Shown here piece after piece: positions 56,368-64,000 of a stretch of DNA of 64,000 nucleotides. The notes under the pieces are model-generated. The model was given only the letters and a program-made list of their open reading frames with translations. It was not told the origin of the DNA and did not search any database. Every line of letters begins with the position of its first letter. Within the stretch, counting starts at the first letter, position 1. Source of the DNA: Seminavis robusta (Eukaryota; Bacillariophyta; Bacillariophyceae; Naviculales; Naviculaceae); contig CAICTM010000046.1 in NCBI GenBank assembly GCA_903772945.1, positions 89,466 through 153,465 of the forward strand. The letters run 5' to 3'. The translations under genes and the position numbers were made by a program.

Positions 56368-57219
56368 CTAGGCACATTTACATCCGATGCATGTGCATTC
56401 CACAGGAAAGGGATCTTCAGCACAGTCGACTTTTGCGTCAAACAAATGTGGTAGGTTGGAACAAAGACTGCTGGGCACACTGCCACTCAACTGGTTGTCA
56501 TACAACCATAACCTATTCAATTTGCTGATCAATCCAATCTCCGTTGGAACGTTTCCGCTCAACTGGTTGTTGTACACCGACAAGGAAGTAATTGAAGTCA
56601 ATAATCCAATCTGGGAAGGAATGCGACCATTCAACTGGTTACCAAACAACCACAACTGATTCATCGCAGTCAAGTATCCAATCTCAGAAGGGATACTTTC
56701 ACTCAATGTGCTGTTAATCAAAGTCAACCTGGTCAATGTGGTCAACAATCCAATTTCCGAAGGAATGGTACCGGTCAACTGGTCGTTTTGCAACCACAAC
56801 CAAGTCAATGAGGTCAATAATCCAATTTCCGAAGGAATGGATCCGCTCAACTGGAACAACAATTTTGCGTTATGCAACGCCAACGTAGTCAATGAGGTGA
56901 ATAAACCAATCTCCGTTGGAATCGTTCCTCTGGAGTCACGCAAAGAATTTTGATCGGTAACACTGATTTCAGTAGTTGTGGCTACATCAAAGGTAGTTCC
57001 AAAGACCTCAACATATACGGTATCGCCGGTGGCGGCCACACCCACAACCACAATCACTGAAATCACTGCAGCACAGATAGCAAGAGCAACCATACCAAAA
57101 ATGCAAGTGTTGCAGTCACCGGTTTCTGTTTCATCCTGATCCTCACTGGTGACTGGTGTGTCATCTTCAAATGGTGTGTCATCTTGATCAGTACGAGAGC
57201 CCTTGGCGTCGGGGTCCAT
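56368..57219 (-). CDS. type II single-pass LRR membrane protein (paralogue 3, short)
   Basis: 283 residues, single exon, ATG at 57219. The short acidic N-terminus (RTDQDDTPFEDDTPVTSEDQ) carries the QDDTP motif of paralogue 2, then CNTC and a membrane helix (IFGMVALAICAAVISVIVVVG). There is almost no P/T linker: the helix is followed directly by VEVFGTTFDVATTTEI, the conserved block that precedes the LRRs in the others. Six LRRs (GLLTSLTWLWLQNDQLTGTI) and the Cys-rich end (VECTCIGCKCA) follow. It is the most compact member; LRRs would sit close to the membrane. Confidence 0.9.
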   Translation of the reverse strand: MDPDAKGSRTDQDDTPFEDDTPVTSEDQDETETGDCNTCIFGMVALAICAAVISVIVVVGVAATGDTVYVEVFGTTFDVATTTEISVTDQNSLRDSRGTIPTEIGLFTSLTTLALHNAKLLFQLSGSIPSEIGLLTSLTWLWLQNDQLTGTIPSEIGLLTTLTRLTLINSTLSESIPSEIGYLTAMNQLWLFGNQLNGRIPSQIGLLTSITSLSVYNNQLSGNVPTEIGLISKLNRLWLYDNQLSGSVPSSLCSNLPHLFDAKVDCAEDPFPVECTCIGCKCA

Positions 57220-57973
57220 GGTGATTGTAAGAGCAATTCAAATCTGTCGCAGCACTGTAACCAACTGTTCAAAGACAACCTTCATGGGCTCTTTTGGTTC
57301 CTATGAGTACGTACATGCAGTTTGCATGCTCGATCGACGAGGAGGTAGTGCATGCATGGATCCTCTGTGCAATGACTTCTTTGCCTAATCAGAAACCTGG
57401 TCCTCGCTGGTTTTTCCTACTGAACACAAAATGACCAATGACATGCTAGCTAGCTGGTATCGGAAATCGGAAGATACGGTTGCAACAAAGATATCATACT
57501 GGTATATTAAGGCTGAGGTTATTGACACCTGGCCAGCGCAACCATCTCATAGCGCTTTGCGGTTCTTTTGTTCTCAATGGCTTCTGCCTACTAGTACACG
57601 TAATAGCTCCCGGCATTGGGTCGATATCATGGAGTCCTTGATCGGCAAGAAGGATCAAGGGGGGGAAGACTCTAGCTAGCTAGAGGGGAAGAGATATCCA
57701 TCCGAGAGTGTTCTTGATTGATGCGACGTCTGTCTGTGGTCCACTCCAGCATGTCGTGGATAGTTGATCCACGGTGACTCTGAACCGAGCCCGTGGAGTC
57801 GAGAAACTTACTAATGTTCTTCAAATAGCTATCATAGCTAGAGTGGCGCTGAAGACGTTGTACCGGCACTAACTAGCTAGTTGATGTGTGCAGTTGCAAA
57901 TTTGTAGTTTTGTCCGTGTAGCATCGGGGCGAAGAAAGCTGTTCTTCGCACTGTGGTTATGACTTCTAGCTAC
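57220..57973. other. intergenic
   Basis: 5' flank of LRR paralogue 3 and 3' flank of the disordered protein gene. An 82-codon open frame at 57431 has no features. Sequence at about 57466-57522 is loosely similar to 55726-55770, upstream of the ZEP-like gene. Confidence 0.55.
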
Positions 57974-60868
57974 CTAGTTGACGCTCGAACTGGCTCTAGA
58001 CAGAGGTTCCGAGTCTTCCGAACCAGTCGCTGCTCCCTTGCGACGCGGAATCCGCTGAACGGAAGCTCTCTTGCCGTTACTTGGAAATTTATTTCGTTTG
58101 GCCGACGCTGGATTGCCCATGGAGCTGGATCTCTCCGGAAGCTTCCTACCTCCCGTGCGGCTTCCATTGGATGGCAGCAGCATAGCTTTCTTCGAAGCAG
58201 ACTTGCTCCTGGCAGGCACGGCTCTGCTCTTTGGGGCCGTGTTTTCTTCTGTCGTCGACTCTGCTTTCTTTGTCTTGGGAATGCTCCCCGTGGATGCTCG
58301 CTGTTGGGGTTCCTCCTTCTTGTCATTTTCGGCGGCCGCGTAATCGCCCGTCACGATACACGCTAGACTCCCCGTGAACGTACTCCGTCGAGTCGGTGCA
58401 TCTTCGTCGGGAGAATCACAGTCGCTTTCGTCGTCGTCGTCACTCTCGCCGCCTCCAGCGTCTAGTACGGCTGGCTGTTTCGCCTCCGTCTCTTGTTGCT
58501 TTTCCAGTTTCTTGGGCAATGCCACGTCCTTCTTGGCAGTGCCAAGTTTGTTCTTGGGAACATTCTCCTCCTCATCGTCATCGTCATCAGAAGAATCCTC
58601 TGGTTGTTTTGTCACTTGGGTTGCTTCTCGTTTTTGTTCGATTTGTTGCGTCTTCATGACAAACTTGGCCAGACCACCCGAGAGACCCCCCTTTTTCCCT
58701 TGACTCTTGGATCGCAGAGGCATTTCACCCCCGAGCATTGCTTTTTTGCTGGCAGCACTCTTGGTTCTCCGGGGGGCTTTGGGCCGATCCAGCGTACCAG
58801 CACGTTGTTGTTTCGGTTTGTCTCCCTCGAGTGTATTGGATCGTTTCAATCCCGGCGACTTTTTATTTTTCCGTCGTGGCAACATGCTGGGATCAATATT
58901 GAAATTATCCATTGGCAGCACGCGTTTTGGTGGTGGTTCTTCTTCCTTGTTGTTGTTGTTGTTGTTGTTGTTGTCATCATCGTCATGATGTTTTTTGGCA
59001 TAGGCTTCCATTTTGGCCTTTTTGGCATTGAGTTTGGCTTGTTCTTGTTGCAGTAGTTGTAACGATTTGGCCGATGATGATGATGATACTTGTTTGGCCG
59101 TGTTGTCGTCCCGTTGTTCTTCACTGTGTTCTTGCCATTGATAATCGGCAGCCGAAGCCGAAACGGACATTTTGGGGTCTTCTTCGTCACTGTCACTACT
59201 ATTGCTATTTGTAGTAGTGCTGCCCTTGGGAAAGTGATCCTTCCATTGATACAATGCCGTGGCAGGAAGCGAAGCTCGTTGTGATGATTGTTGTGCCTTT
59301 GTTCTTGTTGTTGTTTTCTTTTTGGAAAAGTCAAACGGGGGTGGTGTTGGATTTTGATTCATTTTGGAGACCCGAATTCGAATCGACGTTCGAGAACTAT
59401 CATCATCCATCATGGGTCCTTGTTGTTCATTTTCACTGGTGTTGCTGACATCGGAGAGCAATGCGGCTATTTCTTCTGCAGGCGTGGGTGCCTTTGGCAT
59501 GGGAGCGGATTTGCATCGTTGCAGACGTGTCAGTGGCGACGCGTCGCTGTTGGTTGTTGTTGTTGTGGTTGTTTTGGATGCTGTTGTTTTGGTCTTTTTG
59601 GTAGCAGTCTTTTTCTTTTTGGTGGTGGCGAGACAGTCTTTTTCTTTGGTGGAAGTAGCAGTCCCGAGTGATTTGGCCCTTCTCATGGTAGTCGTCTTAT
59701 TTTTGAGACTGGAAAAGGACGTTGGTTGTGGAGTATTGTCACTGTTGCTGCTGCTGCTGTCATCATCCATGAGTGCCGTGTCACTTTTGTGTCCCAATTC
59801 CATGGCTTTTTTCTTTTTGTTGGGTGTTTCGGCCGACAATCGTTTTCGTGCATCTCTCAACTTTTTGGCTCCACTGGCAAAGGGTGAGAGTATGGAATCT
59901 TCCTCATCGTCATCATCATGGTGTGCATCGCCCAATGCGGGTATGTTGGGTGAAGGCAATGACTTGACTCGTTGTACCTTCTTTTTGACTTTTGTTTTGC
60001 CTTGTTTCTTGGTTGGTTTATTGTCTGCAACTGCTGTATCTTCAAATCCCAAGGATGCTTCCCCATCACTTTCCGATGCAAAGGTAGCATCATCATCATC
60101 ATCGTCCGTGTCATCATTATCATGAAGATCCTCCATGGACAAAAGGGGCATACTATGGGCACTTCCTCCGCCTTCAGCGGTTCCCATGGAAAGCATACTA
60201 TGAATGCTTCCATTGAGAATCGAAGTGCGTACATCTTGCAAATACTCCTGTGCTTCCTTTTCATCTTGCAAAGCCCGTTGCTGTGCGACTCGCTTGGCAT
60301 CTTGCGTGGCTTGACTGGACAAACTGGCCAATTCTTCGTCATTTTGCGGTTTGGTATCTAGCACGGCTTCTAGTGCCTTGTTGCGATTTTGAAAGGCTTG
60401 CCACGATCCTTCTTCCGTTTGACGTTCCAGACCACGTAAGGTCGCATCGTGGGGTTCTTCCTTATTATTATTAGTATCATCATCTCCATTATTTTTGTTG
60501 TCGAGCTCCAAGACCAATTCGGCATTTTCTTCTTTTTGCGATGCAATTTCCATCTTGTCGTACCAAATCTCATTCAAAAAATTGGCTTCCATTTCTTCTT
60601 CATTGTCCGTGTTGCTGTTGTCGTTGTCGGCTGCTAGTAGTAGTAGACATCGTACCGAGTCAATTCGTTGAATGGTAGGACCGGCTTCATTGAAACTCAC
60701 CGATCGACGCACACCTCGTTTCTTCTTCTTTTTTGTACTACTAGTAGTAGTAGTAGTAGTAGTAGTAGAATTGGTACTGGTAGCAGAATTGCCGTTGTTG
60801 GCAGCACTCTGGTAGGCATTGGGAAGAAAGGAACTTTCATGGCTCACCATCTTGCTCGTGTCGTACAT
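57974..60868 (-). CDS. large disordered diatom protein with VSFNE motif
   Basis: 964 residues, single exon, ATG at 60868. The N-terminal third has the recognisable part: RRSVSFNEAGPTIQRIDSV, EANFLNEIWYDKMEI, then ATLRGLERQTEEGSWQAFQN and a charged helix (DAKRVAQQRALQDEKEAQEYL). This order (VSF, WY, RGLE, YL) recurs in many uncharacterised diatom proteins. The remainder is low complexity: Asp/Glu, Lys/Thr and Ser runs, with homopolymers encoded by microsatellites (Thr run from TAG/TAC triplets at about 60740-60775; Asn run from TTG triplets at about 58950). KxRRxKS-type basic clusters recur. Probably nuclear or cytoplasmic scaffold; function unknown. Confidence 0.75.
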   Translation of the reverse strand: MYDTSKMVSHESSFLPNAYQSAANNGNSATSTNSTTTTTTTTSSTKKKKKRGVRRSVSFNEAGPTIQRIDSVRCLLLLAADNDNSNTDNEEEMEANFLNEIWYDKMEIASQKEENAELVLELDNKNNGDDDTNNNKEEPHDATLRGLERQTEEGSWQAFQNRNKALEAVLDTKPQNDEELASLSSQATQDAKRVAQQRALQDEKEAQEYLQDVRTSILNGSIHSMLSMGTAEGGGSAHSMPLLSMEDLHDNDDTDDDDDDATFASESDGEASLGFEDTAVADNKPTKKQGKTKVKKKVQRVKSLPSPNIPALGDAHHDDDDEEDSILSPFASGAKKLRDARKRLSAETPNKKKKAMELGHKSDTALMDDDSSSSNSDNTPQPTSFSSLKNKTTTMRRAKSLGTATSTKEKDCLATTKKKKTATKKTKTTASKTTTTTTTNSDASPLTRLQRCKSAPMPKAPTPAEEIAALLSDVSNTSENEQQGPMMDDDSSRTSIRIRVSKMNQNPTPPPFDFSKKKTTTRTKAQQSSQRASLPATALYQWKDHFPKGSTTTNSNSSDSDEEDPKMSVSASAADYQWQEHSEEQRDDNTAKQVSSSSSAKSLQLLQQEQAKLNAKKAKMEAYAKKHHDDDDNNNNNNNNKEEEPPPKRVLPMDNFNIDPSMLPRRKNKKSPGLKRSNTLEGDKPKQQRAGTLDRPKAPRRTKSAASKKAMLGGEMPLRSKSQGKKGGLSGGLAKFVMKTQQIEQKREATQVTKQPEDSSDDDDDEEENVPKNKLGTAKKDVALPKKLEKQQETEAKQPAVLDAGGGESDDDDESDCDSPDEDAPTRRSTFTGSLACIVTGDYAAAENDKKEEPQQRASTGSIPKTKKAESTTEENTAPKSRAVPARSKSASKKAMLLPSNGSRTGGRKLPERSSSMGNPASAKRNKFPSNGKRASVQRIPRRKGAATGSEDSEPLSRASSSVN

Positions 60869-63100
60869 TCCAAGCTTTTACTAATGATAATACTGTAATG
60901 GGATGGGGTATACAGAGGGTATATACCCAAGATAACCAAACAGATAATCAAATAGATAACCGAGATACCCAACCACAAGATAATCAACAGCAAATGGGTA
61001 GCAGGGGTAGCTACTGTAGCTATTAAGCTTTCTTGGGTAGCAGATGGGGGTATCTGAGATGAGAGGGGTATCTGAGGGTTATCTGGTGGATAATAGTGAT
61101 AATGACAGTATTCTAATCTGTAGAAGTAAAGGATGGAGGAGGAGACCTTCTTGGCTTTGTCTTCTACTACTATGATAGCTTTGATCAAATTTTGATGATT
61201 GTGTGGTTTTGGTTTTTGGTTTTTGGTTTCAGTGTGACTTTCAAAGAATTTACTGTGGCTACCGAATACCGACATCATCTGCGGGTACGCTACCAATTGC
61301 AATTGCTACGGTACTGTACGTAGCTGTACAGAGACATCCGTTGGACTCCATAAAAACAAGACCGCTGGCATCACTGACTTTGTCACTGGCTGTCATCGCT
61401 CGCTCAAGTAAGTACGAAAGTGCCGAAAGTGGCCAAAACCTAAATTAATGGCTTTAATGATGTGAGTCACTGGAATACAGTAGAGAATGAAGAATTGAAT
61501 TATCAAAAATGACTGACATCAGACAATGGCATTCCTACTATTTCTCCGTAGACCCGCTCTGGCTACCAAGATGTATATGCACTTTCGGTACCGTAACCCA
61601 CTACAGTATAATAATCACACTATCAACAGCTACTAAGTCCTCTTCAATACTCACGAGTCATTCACAGACAGAGGCTCTTTTGCACCGAATGCTTCAATAC
61701 ATCTGCATTATATCCTACTTCTAATACTCTCAAGACTTGGTGCTCAAGTGTCCGCAAAATAGAATGACCAGCATCCGGTTTTGTTAAAAAGACGGACCGA
61801 TTTCTTCCATGATTGCACGTTCTATCAAATGACGGAACAGAAACCAACACCATTCTCAAGACACTCTCAAGACTCGAGACACGAGAGCCCTCAAAGACAG
61901 CGCCGGTCGGATCTTTTTAAAAAAATACGACGTTGAATGAAATTTGCCGTCTACATGTACTAGCTAGCTAGCTATTATAGTAGTACCCATCAGACAGTCT
62001 AGCTTGCCATTTTAAAAGGCATGATTGTGTAGTACCTTGTATCTGCCTGCCTGCCTGGCTGCTACACCATGTCCATGGCGGTTTCTGTTACAAAGAAGAA
62101 GAAGCCACCCAGCCAGCCAGCCAAGCAGGGGTGGGGTGATGGTCCCCAAGGGGTGGAGAAATAAATCAATGCCATCCCATGCTAACCATTGCTTTCAGTC
62201 ATGAAGCAGCTATCATGAATCATGAAGCCAATGCTCACCACTGTCAACCACTCAACACTAATGACCTCCCAGTTAGCTTTCTTTAATAAATGACGAAAGT
62301 TTCCCGATATTCATTGACACTGGTACTAAACTTCCCACATTATCCTACAGTACAAGCGCACTCCAAAGCCGACAACCAGAACTCCGACATTGTCCGAGAT
62401 TCAATGTTAATTAGTTATATGCTATATGAGTTAGAGCAGGGTCATTAGGTTTGAATCAGCATTTGTCGTGAGTGTTCCTCGAACCACCAGTTTGTCAAGA
62501 CAAGCACCAGCTACGATACATATTATATGCATGTAGCGAAGGTCCCTTCCTCGACTCGACTGACTCTCGACTGCACTGTTCCCACGCAACTATTACATAT
62601 TCTGATACCGCTACTGGCACTGCAGGTACTGGTACCGTGCCTATACGCAGTTCGAAATCCGCTTCCCCAAGCTGATTCGATTCTCAAAAGGGGTTCTTGA
62701 AAGTAGTAAAAGGTTACTGATCTATCAGAGCATTAAGGATGTATACCTACCTTCCGATGGACGGACAGACGCATTGCCTCGGAGAGGTGCCCCAACCAGT
62801 ATTTTGAGGAGCTCGAAGCTCGAAGGCACATCATGTGGAATAGGGAATCTCGCGTTCGGCACACATGATTTTCCAATACTCAAACGCTGCCAGCCAGGTT
62901 TCCAACGCCATGGTTTATCCAATGAGATTTCACGAGCATACCGAGGTTTGTAATGTAACGTGGTTGAGTGAAGACCAATCGAAAAGCAAATCTAGTACGT
63001 GTATGGACATGTCATGTTGAAGCTGTTGGTTGGATTGATCGTCACTTAGTGTATTGTAGCTGCATAGCTGGTAGATAGTTCATGGTTGCTCATTGAAGCA
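60869..63100. other. intergenic, 2.2 kb
   Basis: No gene supported. The stretch at 60900-61090 is rich in short GATAAC/GGGTA direct repeats (AGATAACC, GGTATCTGAG). A CCAGCCAGC run occurs at 62109. Open frames are short and mostly lack ATG. Confidence 0.55.
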
Positions 63101-63575
63101 ATGAGCTCCCAGGAGGAGAAGACCGACGGTGGTGAGCTTCCCCGTGTGACGCCCGTCCATGGTACAAGGAAACTGAGAAGCAAAGGACCACCGCTTACAG
63201 TTGATGAGCTTCTAGGATGTCTCAATGAGGAACAGAAAGGAAGGTCATCTCTTGAGAGAAGGAAACTAGAGGCTGGTTTGAATCGCTATGATCGCAAGCG
63301 ACCTTCATCAACCCAAGCAACGATTACATGGAACGTAAGAGAAGGTTTGGATAGGGGTGCCCCAGCACAGAAGCAACAGTTAGAGGTCACAACTACTGTT
63401 CACGAGGTAGATTCTCCTTCCACTGCGAAGGAAACAACTGAAAATGTACCAGTGAAGATTCTCACTACTCGCAATATAGTTGAGACTGAGAACCTTTGTC
63501 ATTTCATTGAAGACAATTTGTCGTGCGGTCGTTGTGGAGAAGCCATACAGTTTTCTTTCCGGACAAAGTGTTTAT
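63101..63575 (+). pseudogene. Mutator-like transposase, N-terminal part
   Basis: From the ATG at 63101 the frame encodes a basic N-terminus (RKLRSKGPPLTVDELLGCLN) and ends in LCHFIEDNLSCGRCGEAIQF then SFRTKCL, a CxxC-containing stretch that resembles the zinc-binding start of Mutator-like transposase domains. After about 63575 the matching continuation is not on this strand; it is found inverted on the minus strand beyond this point. Confidence 0.5.
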
Positions 63576-63576
63576 G

Positions 63577-64000
63577 CAGGACTCCCACTCCTCATAGCTA
63601 AATGTTCCTGCTACATCTTCCATCATCAATTCCACCTCACGGAAAAGATTCCTCCTTATTGCTTCTTCTGTAACCTTCTGGATGCTTGGGTAAAGAGAGT
63701 CAACTATCTCTTTGAAGGTATGCGTTTGCATAGATGTTGCACATGGCATACCCATTAGAACCAAGGAACCTGGCTGCTTCGGTACTGCCCCATCACCACC
63801 CAGCGATGTGCCAACACAAGACACATCCTCAGCCCTTGGGCGACTAATCGCGATGCTGAAATTTCGTGGGTTGGGGTCCGTCTGGTACATGTCCTCTCTC
63901 TTGGGGCAAGTTCACATCGGAGATAGTAGTTTCGGTGCACATTCCTTCCACTATCCTACCGCATGTTTTGCTGCTGCATACAATGCGAGGGAAAGCCGCT
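63577..64000 (-). pseudogene. Mutator-like transposase segment, inverted; runs off the window
   Basis: Read from 64000 leftwards the minus strand gives FPRIVCSSKTCGRIVEGMCT and VNLPQERGHVPDG, then after a frameshift near 63850 SLGGDGAVPKQPGSLVLMGM, SMQTHTFKEIVDSLYPSIQK and RRNLFREVELMMED, ending about 63580 in FSYEEWESCI. This is the pattern expected directly after the plus-strand N-terminal part. Two half-genes in opposite orientation therefore meet at about 63576. Assignment to Mutator-like elements is from memory of the domain pattern. Confidence 0.48.

Noticed and set aside
57431-57679. 82-codon plus-strand ORF with ATG
   Set aside because: Short, unrecognised, and partly similar to non-coding sequence near 55730; not enough support.
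58071-59671. Several plus-strand ORFs rich in Phe/Leu/Val
   Set aside because: Antisense shadows of the low-complexity acidic protein at 57974-60868.
1-64000. CRISPR arrays, bacterial operons, rRNA or tRNA genes
   Set aside because: No regularly spaced repeats of CRISPR type and no rRNA segments seen. tRNA cloverleafs were not found by eye; a tRNAscan run would settle it.

Overview
The window looks like nuclear DNA of a diatom, most likely a raphid pennate; this is inference from content. Supporting signs are spliceosomal introns of about 65-160 nt with GTAAGT/GTGAGT-type donors, plastid presequences of the signal-peptide plus xxAF type, a zeaxanthin epoxidase-like enzyme, transmembrane proteins with plant-type leucine-rich repeats, long P/S/T-rich linkers, and nested retrotransposons. 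No bacterial operon logic applies; each gene is its own unit. No database search was possible, so family names rest on motifs.

Layout. 1-4.3 kb: one LRR membrane protein gene (minus). 4.3-10.1 kb: mobile DNA only, a LINE-type element (ORF1, endonuclease, reverse transcriptase; minus) abutting a tyrosine-recombinase fragment and itself interrupted by a gag fragment bounded by 16-bp direct repeats. 10.2-14 kb: unrecognised ORFs and empty sequence. 14.05-23.34 kb: a small coiled-coil gene (minus) split by an 8.8-kb LTR element with a 4-bp target duplication, which in turn carries a 4.3-kb Ty3/gypsy element. Removing the outer insert restores one open frame of 162 codons.

24.15-37.72 kb holds the most striking feature: one minus-strand gene for which I could place 25 introns. 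The 26 exons sum to 11,460 nt (3,819 codons plus stop) with every splice phase consistent. The predicted protein has an N-terminal membrane anchor, plant-type LRRs, a PT-rich linker, a region with a von Willebrand A-like DxSGS motif, a long array of BspA/DUF285-type repeats broken into repeated modules by a conserved Cys-containing spacer, and a roughly 500-residue PSxxPS tail. It resembles a giant cell-surface or adhesive protein; the function is inference.

39.6-61 kb is gene-dense: a four-exon fatty-acyl-AMP-ligase/ACP/multi-TM/beta-helix fusion (plus), a plastid NTF2-like protein (minus), a second LRR membrane protein (plus), a class C GPCR (plus), a plastid DUF1279-like membrane protein (minus), a zeaxanthin epoxidase-like protein (minus), a third LRR membrane protein (minus) and a large disordered diatom-type protein (minus). 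The last kilobase holds a rearranged Mutator-like transposase. The three LRR proteins are paralogues, and the LRR part of the giant gene uses the same repeat type and linkers, so this may be a local cluster of surface proteins.
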